From assembly GCF_003860465.1 (NCBI RefSeq), contig NZ_CP034184.1, positions 1 through 64,000 of the forward strand: a stretch of DNA of 64,000 nt, written 5' to 3'. Position 1 is the first letter of the stretch; each line of letters begins with the position of its first letter. Shown piece by piece: positions 26,652 through 35,615 of the stretch. The DNA comes from Deinococcus psychrotolerans. GTDB taxonomy: Bacteria; Deinococcota; Deinococci; Deinococcales; Deinococcaceae. Under the pieces are notes generated by a model that was not told the DNA's origin, ran no database searches, and was given only the letters and a program-made list of their open reading frames with translations. A program made the translations under genes and the position numbers.

Positions 26652-27347
26652 AATCTTCCAGCGTTTGCGGTACCCCCTCAATATTCGGCTGGCCGCCATG
26701 GCATTGCTTGCCACGATCAGGGGTTCCCCCTGATCCGTTCTAGTTAGCACCACGTTCATTGGCAAGCCGTAGACCACCGCATCGTCTAGCACAATTCCTT
26801 TGGTATTGGGCTGGTGGTCGCTGAGCCAGTCGCTCGCGGGTAGGCCGTCGATACGAGTATCCATCCGCAGCCGAACAGTGATGGGCAATCCTTTGGCCGC
26901 CAGACCCTCAATCCACACCTGACCAATGAATTCTCGATCTCCATAGATGGTGGCAACTTCGCAACAGCCAAGCAGAGTCAGTGCCTGGTCTAGCAAGATC
27001 AAGCGGGTGTCGGTATCGCTGTTACCGCCGTGCGGTAACAGCTCAAAGAGCAGCGGAACCGCCACGCCCCGCCAGTTGACGGCCAGCACCAGAGCGTTGA
27101 CGTCCGTCAGGCCCAACTTCCAGTTTGTGCGATCAACGATGAATTCACGGCGCTTGGAGTCGGGCAACAAGGCCAGCACCAGACGGGCAACATCTTGAGA
27201 GCATATCGGATGCCCGTCAAAGAAGCGTTCAATTCTGCGAATGACCGAGGCTGTCTGAGCGTTGCCGCAGCAACGCTCGGCCAGTGCAGCGTGGCGCACA
27301 TCTTTGGCCTGAATCAGCGCCAGGACGAGCAGAGCCAGCACATCCAC
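26652..27347 (-). pseudogene. IS4 transposase, N-terminal part
   Basis: IS4-type DDE core: FIVDRTNWKLGLTDVNALVL (first Asp region), ATIYGDREFIGQVWIEGLA (second Asp), ending RGYRKRWKIE where the serine-recombinase element begins. The frame extends upstream of GTG 27347 toward 27400 (FPEYRKNQVDVLALL), so the true start is earlier and not clear. Confidence 0.8.
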
Positions 27348-28334
27348 CTGGTTTTTGCGGTATTCGGGGAAATGAGAGACGAAGCAGACCTGTAATGACG
27401 TCAGAAGAGAGGGAGACGCATTCTGTTTTGACGTACTGGACGATGAGTTTCAAGTCCTCTCGAAAACTGTCGGGTACTGAGCTAACACCTTCACCCCGAC
27501 CAACGGCACTTACGAATTCCAGAACTCTTTCAATTACGTCAACAACACCTACGTGGTGACGGGCGCGGATCTGGTCGAGGTCTACACGATCACGGTGGCG
27601 CACTACCCGAGCGAACTGCTGACCACCATCAGCAAGGCTGCTTTCGCGGTGCTGCTGGCTGCCGCTCAGAGCTGGGGCCGCATCCTGTTTGTGGCTGCGC
27701 CCGAGCCGGTGGAAGTTGCAGTCCCGATTGGGAACGCCGTCGCCTGCCAACTGCACCGCGAATTGGGCCGCCTGGGCTATCGCGCCCACGACCAGACCGC
27801 AAGCGAAGTGCTGGGCCGCGCCGTGACCAGCCTTGCTGCCCTGAGCACCGCTGAGCGCGATCTGGTACGCGAGTACGCCTACGGGCAGATGGGCCTGATG
27901 GTCGGAGACTGGGCGGCGGCGTGGTCTCCCCGTTCGCCCGTCTCCGCACCCTCTCGCAGTCCTCAGCGGGTCGTGCACAGATCCACGGCCTGCTGACCAG
28001 TCTCGCGCCCCAGCTGGCCCCAGTTGAGGCGGCGGGTTATCTGGCCCGCGTCGAGGCCCAGCCCAGAGACTGGAAGATTCACTTCGAAGCGGGAGGCGAC
28101 GCATTCAAAGAACTGGCGGTAAAACAGCGAGACGCCGTGCCGGTTCTCAGCAGCAAGTTTGGATCGCCGGAGTGGTACGCCGAAGGCGAGGTGCTGAGCC
28201 GTCAGATCGACGCGGCGCTGAACGTGCTGCTGGATGAGGTGGGCCGGCTTGCCGAGTCTACGGCCTGATCCTCGCTTGTACGCCTACGCCGCCGCCCCTC
28301 ACCGGGTGGTTTTCGCTTGCTTTATCCTCAGCCC

Positions 28335-28535
28335 ATGCCCCGCGTTCAGCTCATTGACACGATCACCGGCGAGATCATTGAAGACCTTGGCTGGTTCGAG
28401 ATGGCCAGCCAGGCCCGCATGGCTTGCGGCAGGCACGCCGAGTGCCTTCTGGTTTGGGCCCTCAGTCCAGACGGGTTGTGGGTTGCCGGGGAGGAAGACG
28501 AGGTGTATCAGGTCGAAGCGGATCTATCGAATTGA
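28335..28535 (+). CDS. hypothetical protein, 66 aa, leaderless
   Basis: ATG 28335 is preceded by TATCCT and six bases, the spacing of leaderless Deinococcus genes; there is no ribosome site. The product MPRVQLIDTITGEIIEDLGW continues with a Cys-containing helix and an acidic tail. No family recognised. Confidence 0.55.
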   Translation: MPRVQLIDTITGEIIEDLGWFEMASQARMACGRHAECLLVWALSPDGLWVAGEEDEVYQVEADLSN

Positions 28536-28667
28536 GGCTTTGGCGAATTCGATGTTAGCTCTCCCTCCATTTTCTGAATTTCTTTTGAGACTCTTCTCAC
28601 CGTCTCCGCTGCAAGACATGTTGAGATATGAGCGGAAGATACAATTTAACCCTCAGGAGGTTTCGCC

Positions 28668-29159
28668 ATGACAAGGATTACCGCTGCTTTTTCGACCGAA
28701 CAGCAAGCTCAGAGCGCAGTCGACGATCTGCGCACGCACGGATTCACCGATGCTCACCTATCCATTTTGCGCTCTCATGGAGGACACCTCGAAGGCAAGC
28801 CGCCTGGTGACGTGACGGAAGGTACGACAAAGGGAGCGGTCGCGGGTGCGGGCGTAGGAGTCTTGGTTGGTCTGGCGGCACTGGCCATTCCTGGTGTCGG
28901 ACCGCTGATTGGTGCGGGCGCTCTGGTGTCGGCTCTGGGAACCGCAGGCGCGAGTGCTGCTGTAGGGGCCGCTGCTGGCACCGCGCTGGGTGGGCTGTCT
29001 GGGGCGCTGGCTGATGCTGGCTACTCGGCAGATGATGCCCATTATTACGGCGAAGCTGTCGGACGCGGCGATATTCTGGTCGCTGTTGACGCTGACGACG
29101 CGCAGGTGACTCAGATCAGCGACGTGCTGCGCTCGCATGGTGGTCTGTTCCGCGCCTAA
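28668..29159 (+). CDS. DUF1269-like/general stress 17M-type membrane protein
   Basis: 163 aa. The N-terminal ferredoxin-like part (ITAAFSTEQQAQSAVDDLRT then HGFTDAHLSIL) is joined to a glycine-zipper hydrophobic region (~57-118, GAVAGAGVGVLVGLAALAIP and GAGALVSALGTAG). It closes with the typical YYGEAVGRGDILVAVDADD and DVLRSHGG. Proteins like this are stress-induced and membrane-inserting. ATG follows CAGGAGGTTTCGCC. It stands alone between non-coding stretches. Confidence 0.8.
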   Translation: MTRITAAFSTEQQAQSAVDDLRTHGFTDAHLSILRSHGGHLEGKPPGDVTEGTTKGAVAGAGVGVLVGLAALAIPGVGPLIGAGALVSALGTAGASAAVGAAAGTALGGLSGALADAGYSADDAHYYGEAVGRGDILVAVDADDAQVTQISDVLRSHGGLFRA

Positions 29160-29663
29160 TCTCTACCTGCAAGACCTAAGCGCTTTCAGCAAAGGGGACT
29201 TCGGTGTTGTACACCAACAGGGAGTCCCCTTTGCCGTGCAGTGTGGTACTGAATTCTCGTGGGCTTGCCGGAATGAACGGTAGACTGCCTGTTCCTCACC
29301 TGCTGGAAGGTTGAGAAATCGCCGCCCTCAAGAGTGGCTCGAACAAAGGCCGCCGCACAAGATCAAGCAGAACTTGTTCCGGGCCGCCGGATAAAACTTA
29401 CTCGCCATCCCCTCTGCTGCCGAGGCATCTTGCTGCGTCCGGAGTGGGCGGCCCTGCAGTACCGTGATCGTCGCCCTAAATGCGCTGTCACTGAACCACG
29501 TGAAGTTTGTACGGGCCATCCCCGCGTCTACTCAGTCTGCGCCGTCTTAAGCCAGCATTGAGGGAACGCGCCGCTTTACAAGGGCTTAACACGCTGCCAC
29601 GCACAATGGGAAGCGAGCATTCAAAGTGCATCCACTTTCCGCCCATTTCCTGGAGGTAATCTC
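29160..29663. other. non-coding stretch with a long hairpin
   Basis: AAAGGGGACT (29191) and AGTCCCCTTT (to 29232) form a 10-bp perfect stem around a 22-base loop and probably end the stress-protein transcript. The remainder has short frames on both strands (29328-29561) resembling gene debris but no convincing gene. Confidence 0.45.
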
Positions 29664-30101
29664 ATGACCCAGAACGCCAGTTTCGCCCTTTCCCGCATGT
29701 TGCAGACCCATCCGCAGATCAGCAAATCACCCTTTGATCTGGACGCTCTGACCGAGTGCATCGACGCCTGCTTTGAGTGCGCTCAGATTTGTACGTCCTG
29801 CGCTGACGCCTGTTTGGGTGAGACCGAACATGCCGGACACCTGATGCACTGCATTCGCCTGAATTCCGATTGCGCCGACATCTGCACCACCACCGGGCGC
29901 GTCTTGGTGCGCCAGACTCAACCCGAGATGGCTGTCATCCGCGCTCAGCTTCAGGCGTGTCTGGCCGCTTGCAAAGCGTGCGGCGACGAGTGTCAGGGCC
30001 ATGCCGAGAAGATGGACATGAAGCACTGCGCGATCTGTGCCGAGTCCTGCCGCCGCTGTGAGCAGGCCTGCCAGAAAATGCTGGACGGCCTGAGCACCTG
30101 A
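29664..30101 (+). CDS. four-helix-bundle copper-binding protein (Csp/DUF326-like)
   Basis: 145 aa. Cys residues are spaced along helices: CIDACFECAQICTSCADACL, HCIRLNSDCADICTT, CLAACKACGDECQGHAEKMD, HCAICAESCRRCEQACQ. This is the ferredoxin-like Cys repeat of Csp copper-storage proteins. It is likely cytosolic, as no signal peptide is seen, and would store or buffer Cu(I). ATG follows CTGGAGGTAATCTC. It is next to DUF305 genes and a two-component system, so a metal-stress role fits. Confidence 0.88.
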   Translation: MTQNASFALSRMLQTHPQISKSPFDLDALTECIDACFECAQICTSCADACLGETEHAGHLMHCIRLNSDCADICTTTGRVLVRQTQPEMAVIRAQLQACLAACKACGDECQGHAEKMDMKHCAICAESCRRCEQACQKMLDGLST

Positions 30102-30132
30102 GCTTTGTCATTTCATCTTTATGAAGTTCGCT

Positions 30133-30171
30133 GCCGTCTGCTGGCGCAAGTTTTCTGGCAGGCGGTTTTTT
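30133..30171 (+). terminator. Rho-independent terminator
   Basis: GCCGTCTGC pairs with GCAGGCGG (one G-T pair) and is followed by six T, 32 bp after the copper-binding protein stop. Confidence 0.75.
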
Positions 30172-30188
30172 CTGTCAAGGAGTAGGCC

Positions 30189-30707
30189 ATGAACGAACCT
30201 ATGAACCGCCCACCTGCATCTCAAGACTCAAGTCACAAACCGGTGGAGAAGATGGGCGGCAGCTATGGACGCTTTGCGGCCATGATCGCCACCTCCACCG
30301 TCATCATGTACGGCCTGATGTATTTGAACACCTATGAACTGGATCACATCTATTTCAGTCAGACGCGCATGTGGATGGCGCTTTACATGGGCGCGGTGAT
30401 GGCCGTGATCATGCTCGGGTACATGCTGAATATGTATAGGAGCAGCCGAACCAACCTCGGCATTCTGCTCGGTAGCATCGCCGTGTTTGCTGGGTCGCTC
30501 TGGCTGGTGCGCTCACAGGCCACGGTGGGGGATGTGGCTTGGATGAAAGCCATGATTCCGCATCACTCCATTGCCATCCTGACCAGCGAGCGGGCCAACA
30601 TTACCGATCCCCGTGTGCGCAAACTCGCCGACGGCATCATCAAAGCCCAAGTACGTGAAATCGCCGAGATGAAGGCGCTTGTCAAGGACTTGGAAAGCAA
30701 GAAGTAA
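30189..30707 (+). CDS. DUF305 membrane protein
   Basis: 172 aa. Three hydrophobic segments (~29-47, ~61-81, ~92-108) precede a DUF305 ferritin-like C-terminal part with the His motif WMKAMIPHHSIAILTSERA and the closing KAQVREIAEMKALVKDLE. DUF305 proteins with MxxHH motifs occur with copper resistance genes. ATG is preceded by AAGGAGTAGGCC. It lies tail-to-tail with the sensor kinase. Confidence 0.85.
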   Translation: MNEPMNRPPASQDSSHKPVEKMGGSYGRFAAMIATSTVIMYGLMYLNTYELDHIYFSQTRMWMALYMGAVMAVIMLGYMLNMYRSSRTNLGILLGSIAVFAGSLWLVRSQATVGDVAWMKAMIPHHSIAILTSERANITDPRVRKLADGIIKAQVREIAEMKALVKDLESKK

Positions 30708-30727
30708 ACCCAGGGGCTGGCGGTTTC

Positions 30728-31816
30728 TCAGTGAGAATGGGCCGCCAGCAGTGCCAGGGTAAAAATGCTGCCCGCCTGACTCGATCTCACCGTCAGGCTT
30801 CCGCCCATGCGGGTCGCCAGACCACGGGCGATGGTGAGTCCCACGCCGCTGCCGTCGCCACGCGTGCGGGCTGGGTCAACCCGGTAGAAGCGCTCAAAGA
30901 TGCGGCTCTGGTGTTCAGGCAAAATGCCGCTTCCCGTATCTGCCACCGTGAACAGCACATCGCCGCCACGGTGTTCGGCCCCTAGCGCAACCTGGCCCCC
31001 GCTTGGCGTGTGCCGCAGGGCGTTGCCCAACAAATTGGCAAGAATCTGTGAAGCCCGCTCAAAGTCCGCCGTAACGAGCGGTAATGTTTTACCTTCAAGG
31101 CGCACCAGCGACACGCCGCGCTCCTCATACACCCCCAAAAATCGCTCGTAAGCGTCTATCAGAAGGGCGCTTGGGGCAAAGTCGCTGGGATGCAGTTCCA
31201 CTGCGCCGGCTTCCACCCGCGACACCACGCTCAAATCCTGGGCCAGCCGTTCCATTGCCGCCGTTTCACGCAGGATGGCCCCCGATACTGCTTCCGGGGT
31301 CATCACGCCGTCGTTCATGGCCTCGGCATAGCCGCGCAAGGCTGAGAGGGGCGTCCTGAGTTCGTGGGCCACGTTGGAGATCAGTTCCACCCGGCCCTGT
31401 TCTACCTGCTGGAGCGCAGCGGCCATGCGGTTAAAGTGCCGCGCCACATCGGTCAACTCGTCCCGGCCTTCTTCTGGAAGCCTTCGTTCGTAATTGCCTG
31501 TCGCAATGGCGTGGCTGCCATCGCGCAGGAGTTCTACCGATTTCACCACCCGCCGCGCCGAGAGCAGCGCAGTGAGGGCTGCTACCACCAGCGCCAGCGG
31601 CAGCGAGACCAGTAGCGCCGAATTCAGGGTGCGCCGCACGCCGCGCTCCAGATCTGGGCGCAGAGACGCGCTGTCCGGGCCGATCAGCGTGACCATTTGC
31701 TCGACGTGGTGGCGGATAAACGCTGAGGCCAGCGTTTCGCTGATCAGCAGCACCGCGCCCAGCGCGATGCAGATCACCAACAAGTGAGACAGAAACAGGC
31801 GGGCATAGAGTTTCAG
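30728..31816 (-). CDS. sensor histidine kinase
   Basis: About 362 aa. Two N-terminal membrane helices (LFLSHLLVICIALGAVLLIS and ~68-86) flank a small periplasmic part. HAMP (RRVVKSVELLRDGSHAIATG), the H box AHELRTPLSALRG (His ~151), N box ILANLLGNALRHTPSGG and G boxes VADTGSGILPEH and GDGSGVGLTIARG follow. I take CTG 31816, which overlaps the regulator stop (CTGA) and has GGAGG upstream; the first ordinary start (TTG 31783) would cut off half of the first membrane helix and has no ribosome site. It pairs with the upstream response regulator. Confidence 0.88.
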   Translation of the reverse strand: MKLYARLFLSHLLVICIALGAVLLISETLASAFIRHHVEQMVTLIGPDSASLRPDLERGVRRTLNSALLVSLPLALVVAALTALLSARRVVKSVELLRDGSHAIATGNYERRLPEEGRDELTDVARHFNRMAAALQQVEQGRVELISNVAHELRTPLSALRGYAEAMNDGVMTPEAVSGAILRETAAMERLAQDLSVVSRVEAGAVELHPSDFAPSALLIDAYERFLGVYEERGVSLVRLEGKTLPLVTADFERASQILANLLGNALRHTPSGGQVALGAEHRGGDVLFTVADTGSGILPEHQSRIFERFYRVDPARTRGDGSGVGLTIARGLATRMGGSLTVRSSQAGSIFTLALLAAHSH

Positions 31817-32499
31817 CCGTCCTCACCTCCCTCTTGGGCGTCCATGAAGCGGTAGCCCACCCCACGCACCGTTTCAATGAAGCGGGGAGCGTCGGCGTCG
31901 TCGCCCAGTTTGCGGCGCAGGCCGGTGACATGTACGTCCACCACCCGCGCCGTGCTGGGAAAGTCATCGCCCCAGACCCGTTCCAGCAGGCGCTCACGGG
32001 TCCAGACCAGCCCCGGATGCTGCGCGAAGGTGCTGAGCAGGTCATATTCCAGTTTGGACAGTTCCAAGCTTCGACCGCCCAGCGTGGCACGGCGGGTTCG
32101 CAGGTCCAGCTCCAGTTCGCCGCTGCGAATTTCATGACGCACACCCGCACGTCTGAGCAGGGCGCGAACGCGGGCCACCACCTCGCGTGGACTGAACGGT
32201 TTGACCACATAATCATCGACGCCCAGATCCAGGCTGCGAAGTTTGTCCTCTTCTTCCCCGCGTGCGGTCAGCATTAACAGGGGTAAATCCAGACCCGCGC
32301 TACGTGCCTCGCGGGCCAGTTCCAGCCCGCTGACCCCTGGCAGCATCCAGTCCAGCACGGCCAGGTCTGCGCGTGGCAACAACTCGCGGGCATACTGACC
32401 GTCCGCCGCCTGCAACACCTCATAGCCCTCGCCACTCAGATAAGCGTGCAAGATTTCGAGGATGGCTGGGTCATCGTCCACGATCAGAACACGGGCCAT
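31813..32499 (-). CDS. OmpR/PhoB-family response regulator
   Basis: 228 aa. The receiver domain has acidic DDD at 8-10, phospho-acceptor D50 in VLDWMLPG, Thr in LMLTARG and Lys in DDYVVKPFSP. A winged helix follows (ELSKLEYDLLSTFAQHPGLV ... RVVDVHVTGLRRKLGDD ... RGVGYRF). It is co-transcribed with and coupled to the kinase. Targets may be the flanking DUF305 and copper-binding genes (inference from proximity). Confidence 0.92.
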   Translation of the reverse strand: MARVLIVDDDPAILEILHAYLSGEGYEVLQAADGQYARELLPRADLAVLDWMLPGVSGLELAREARSAGLDLPLLMLTARGEEEDKLRSLDLGVDDYVVKPFSPREVVARVRALLRRAGVRHEIRSGELELDLRTRRATLGGRSLELSKLEYDLLSTFAQHPGLVWTRERLLERVWGDDFPSTARVVDVHVTGLRRKLGDDADAPRFIETVRGVGYRFMDAQEGGEDG

Positions 32500-32524
32500 A
32501 CCCCTCCCCTACACACTTTGAATT

Positions 32525-33082
32525 CTAGAATCCGCGCTTGATCAGCCACTGCCGGTAAGCGTACATCTCGTCGGCCTGGCTGCGAATGATGTCGTGGGCC
32601 AGACCCAGCACGCGGCTGTCACTGCTCTTTTGCAAAGCCAGACTTGCCATATCGATGGCGCTGGCGTGGTGCGGCAGCATGCCCTCCACCAATCCACGGT
32701 CGCTGTCTTTGTTGGTCTTGAGTGCAGTGACCATGTTTTTCATTTCGCCTGTCATCTCAGTCTGGACGCTCTTGTCCACGCCGCCGAGAGTTCCCAGCCA
32801 AGTGTTCATTTCGCCAATCTCTTTCTGTTGAGCACTAATGATCTCCACCGTCCAGCGTTTGACTTGGGCGTCCTTGAGGGTATTCAGGACGGTTTTGCTC
32901 ATGTCCACTGCGCCCTGATGGTGAACGATCATCATCGAGAGGAAGGTACGGTCAAAGGCTTTGCCCTTCAAGGTTTCCAGGCGGCCATTCATGGTGGCTC
33001 CGTGGTTCATACCAGGCATGGTCATCTGAGCATGGGCTAGGGGCAGGAGGTTGAGGGTCAGAAGCAGTGCAAAGGGTTTCAT
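32525..33082 (-). CDS. secreted DUF305 protein
   Basis: 185 aa. The signal peptide MKPFALLLTLNLLPLAHA is followed by a Met/His-rich start (QMTMPGMNHGATMNG), then two DUF305 repeats, each with MxxHH (FLSMMIVHHQGAVDM; GLVEGMLPHHASAIDM). ATG 33082 is chosen because it begins the signal peptide; the longer frame adds a non-signal extension. It is likely periplasmic, binding copper or other metals. It is 25 bp upstream of the response regulator and so first in the same minus-strand transcript. Confidence 0.85.
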   Translation of the reverse strand: MKPFALLLTLNLLPLAHAQMTMPGMNHGATMNGRLETLKGKAFDRTFLSMMIVHHQGAVDMSKTVLNTLKDAQVKRWTVEIISAQQKEIGEMNTWLGTLGGVDKSVQTEMTGEMKNMVTALKTNKDSDRGLVEGMLPHHASAIDMASLALQKSSDSRVLGLAHDIIRSQADEMYAYRQWLIKRGF

Positions 33083-34122
33083 GACTTCAGCGTGGGGCAG
33101 GGGTGTTAAGAGCGTGTAAAGCGTGAGCATGGGTTATGGTCGCGTGTAATCCAGCAGTGGGGGTACATCGTCGAACAGGCCAGCGTCAGGGTGCAGAATG
33201 GCACTTCCCCAAAACTCGCCGCCGTGCGGCAAAGCTGTAAACAGCTCTTAGACATAGCGCTGCGAGGCAAGTACTGCTCCTTACTGCTTCCCAGACTGAC
33301 CCGGACGCCGTGGCACCACCAGATTGCCGTTCGCTTCATACCCGCGACGTGGCGAGCCTCGTGGTTGGTCAGTCATCCGCAGGGGCGATCAAAGCTTTGT
33401 GGAACGTCAGTGCTTGCCCGCATACCATGACGGTTAGCACCCCAGGTGGTTCGCCGGTTCCTTTGGATCTCTCGACGGTGACTGGAGGTAGGGCGAGTCT
33501 GAAGCAAAAAATGAAGTTCTTGACCAATCCGTGACCGGTAGATGCTGTTACCTTCGCCGGGAAAGTGGGACGAGATTGCGGACGAATACTTCCGTTTGAA
33601 ACGCGAGTAATCAGAATCTTACCGCCGCCGGTAAAACCTCGAGGTCGACCATGTTACGGGCGGTAGTAACATGGTCGGCATCATCTTGTCAGCACTGTCA
33701 AAGCGATAAACGCGCCAAGCGGCATCCCTTTGACAGTGCGCGTTTGAAACGTGGGCTGCTGTCTACCTTGGCCTCCTCATCGTCTGAAAGACTGTCCAAC
33801 TAAAGCCCAGCTCGCACAATGCTTGATATCGAGGACGTCGTGACCCTTAGCGAGTGGCAGCCCCCCTGCGCTCGCCAAGTCATCCCAAATGCGAAGACGG
33901 GTGGCCGGGCGCTGGAGCCGCACGTCGTCCCTGCTGCACGAGGTTATGGGCGGCACCCTCGATGTGAAAGTCGACGAAGCCAAAGGCTTGCTGCTGCGGG
34001 CCTGGAGAGAGGAATGAACCTCAGCATCTTGCACCCGAGTGGCCAGTGCGAAGAGGAGGCTGACCTGATGCTTAGGATCGACGCACGGAAAGTGATCTGA
34101 AGTCCGCCCATTTCATCTCCCG
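33083..34122. other. about 1 kb of decayed sequence without an intact gene
   Basis: Short frames with gene-like pieces are present: a 22-residue tail ending KWDEIADEYFRLKRE (stop 33610), and a tail GGTLDVKVDEAKGLLLRAWR whose TGA overlaps an ATG at 34015 (MNLSILHPSGQCEEEADLML). None has a full-length partner. Two strong dyads lie in the middle. I read it as the scar of deleted genes. Confidence 0.4.
33593..33751. repeat. cluster of dyads flanked by an 11-bp direct repeat
   Basis: CGTTTGAAACG occurs at 33593 and again at 33741. Between them are a 12-bp-arm dyad CGACCATGTTAC/GTAACATGGTCG (33646-33677) and a second 12-bp-arm dyad GCACTGTCAAAG/CTTTGACAGTGC (33692-33739). No repeat-associated gene is adjacent. 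It may be an operator or recombination-site cluster, or nested IS ends. Confidence 0.5.
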
Positions 34123-34151
34123 TTGACTTTCACATGCTTCAGCCTTAATGT
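34123..34151 (+). promoter_or_regulatory. sigma70-type promoter of the lipoprotein gene
   Basis: TTGACT, a 17-bp spacer and TAATGT; start of transcription would be near 34158, leaving a ~58-nt leader that ends with AAGGAGCATTC before the ATG. Confidence 0.6.
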
Positions 34152-34215
34152 TACTTAGTTCACATTTTTTGGGGAGGATTATCCCTCGATTCAACTCTTC
34201 CCACAAGGAGCATTC

Positions 34216-35037
34216 ATGAAATGGATTATTACCGCGCTATCCGCCACGCTATTCCTCTCCTCCTGCAGCCAGTCGACTTCTCAGCCCAGTGCAGCGACAC
34301 TGACCAAGCAGGATCTGAGTGGCCCATCCAAGCCATCTCTTTTGATCCCCATGTACATGTATCCGTCCGCTGCACCTTTTAACAGGGTTGCTGCTCTTCA
34401 GGCCGCCCATCCCGACCTTTTCGTGACTGCGATCCTCAACACAGATTTAAATCTGGCAACCTCACGGGCCGCCTTGAGAGCAGTCATTCCGTCCATGATT
34501 CAAGAAGGTGTCTTCTTGGTCGGCTATGTGGATACGGGCTACGGCAGTATTTCTGCGGCAGATGCCAAAGCCAAAGTCAATCAGTGGCTCCAGTACTTTC
34601 CTGAAATTCAGGGCATCTTCTTTGATCAAGCTGGCGACAATACGGCGCTGACACCGGTCAAGAACAATCTCGCGTACTTCCGGGATTTGTATAGGTACGT
34701 CCGTACCACCAAGAAGCTGGATTTGACCGTTCTGAATCCTGGAACCTGCGCTCCAGCAACGTACTTCGATGGCAAGGCAGCCGATTTCGTCGTGACGAAG
34801 GAAGGTAGCGCAAGCACACTTGACCCGAACTACTTCACGTCCACATGCAACCGGGACGGAGGAATGTCAGCCGCTATCTTTTACAACGGAGCGACCAATC
34901 CCACAACAAACGGCAGTCTGGCAAGCCTTTATACCCGTGTAGGTGCTGTCTACTTCACGGACGATACCCTGCCCAATCCCTACGATGCCCTCCCAGCGTA
35001 CCTTGAGAGCGTTGCTACAGCACTCGACACCCCCTGA
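34216..35037 (+). CDS. spherulation-specific family 4-like lipoprotein
   Basis: 273 aa. The lipoprotein signal ends in the lipobox FLSSC (Cys 17). The body matches the spherulation-specific family 4/GH114-like TIM-barrel pattern: LLIPMYMYPSAAPFNRVAAL at the start, VGYVDTGYG, QWLQYFPEIQGIFFDQAGDN (acidic cluster in the place of the active site) and LTVLNPGTCAP. It may act on alpha-1,4-galactosaminogalactan-type or other matrix polysaccharide at the cell surface. ATG is preceded by AAGGAG. Monocistronic. Confidence 0.8.
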   Translation: MKWIITALSATLFLSSCSQSTSQPSAATLTKQDLSGPSKPSLLIPMYMYPSAAPFNRVAALQAAHPDLFVTAILNTDLNLATSRAALRAVIPSMIQEGVFLVGYVDTGYGSISAADAKAKVNQWLQYFPEIQGIFFDQAGDNTALTPVKNNLAYFRDLYRYVRTTKKLDLTVLNPGTCAPATYFDGKAADFVVTKEGSASTLDPNYFTSTCNRDGGMSAAIFYNGATNPTTNGSLASLYTRVGAVYFTDDTLPNPYDALPAYLESVATALDTP

Positions 35038-35162
35038 GCTCACTTCGCCGAATCACAGTTCAATTGGGAATAGGATTTTTATCCTGTTCCCTTTTTATAC
35101 GTAAGCTGGTTGAGGGTTTGGGCTGGAGTCGGGCAGGCGTGTACGCCTGCTACCATTACGCC

Positions 35163-35474
35163 ATGTCCAGAAATGTCCTTGTTCGTTTTGTTCCGCCTGC
35201 ACCGGTCAAGATCAAGACCAGCAAAACCGAGTCCCGCACCCGCGAATGGGACGGTGAGAGGCTGGCAGCGTTCCTGCAAGAAGGTTTAGAGATCTGGGCA
35301 GGAGACAAGCATCCGGACTTTGAGATGAGGGTGGCCGTGTCGCGCCAAGCGGAGATTCGCTTCGAGAACTGGAAGCCGGACAAGCAGGAAGCGGAGGGAC
35401 TGCGGGCGGAGATTGGCGAGCAGATCAGCTTGGTGCTGGAAGGCATCGAGCCAGAAGATTACCTGAGCGAGTGA
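35163..35474 (+). CDS. hypothetical protein, 103 aa, leaderless
   Basis: ATG 35163 comes six bases after TACCAT, a leaderless-type start; a longer in-frame ATG at 35064 would place that box inside the gene. The product MSRNVLVRFVPPAPVKIKTS is followed by an acidic helical part (FLQEGLEIWAGDKHPDFEMR ... VLEGIEPEDYLSE). No family recognised. Confidence 0.6.
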   Translation: MSRNVLVRFVPPAPVKIKTSKTESRTREWDGERLAAFLQEGLEIWAGDKHPDFEMRVAVSRQAEIRFENWKPDKQEAEGLRAEIGEQISLVLEGIEPEDYLSE

Positions 35475-35480
35475 AGAATC

Positions 35481-35527
35481 AAAAAAGGCCCCCGCCACTG
35501 GCATCAGCTAGGGCGGGGGCGTTGGTC
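35481..35527. terminator. strong terminator hairpin, possibly bidirectional
   Basis: GCCCCCGCC and GGCGGGGGC form the stem. Six A before it give a T-tract for minus-strand reading, and a weaker TTGGTCTT follows on the plus strand. It lies 13 bp after the leaderless gene. Confidence 0.7.
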
Positions 35528-35615
35528 TTGACGGTGTGATCTGTAATGCACCCTGAGCCGGTGTCCTTGAACCAGTCCTGCGCGTTCAGTTTCAGATCAT
35601 CAGGTACAGTGGCGC

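Larger units (their letters stand above)
23876..27481 (-). mobile_element. IS4-family insertion sequence, itself interrupted
   Basis: Perfect 14-bp terminal inverted repeats (CTCAGTACCCGACA at 23876; its complement ends at 27481). A 9-bp target duplication CTAACACCT flanks it at 23867-23875 and 27482-27490. Without the 2.46-kb insert inside its transposase gene the element is about 1.14 kb, normal for IS4. The minus-strand transposase is split into two parts. Confidence 0.9.
23860..28268 (+). pseudogene. hypothetical gene split by an IS4 element and frameshifted
   Basis: ATG 23860 (after AAAGGAGCAAC) codes MNTNT; the IS4 element follows. After the second copy of the 9-bp target duplication the frame resumes as FTPTNGTYEFQNSFNYVNNT (from 27488) and runs to about residue 160 (GQMGLMVGDWAA). 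A one-base slip in the GGCGGCGGCG run near 27912 moves the rest (VVSPFARLRTLSQSSAGRAQ to TGA 28268) into another frame. Joined, this gives roughly 260 residues, alpha/beta in composition, with no family I recognise. Confidence 0.65.

Noticed and set aside
33106..33534. Overlapping short ORFs at 33.1-33.5 kb on both strands
   Set aside because: No ribosome sites, no recognisable domains, mutually overlapping; likely debris.
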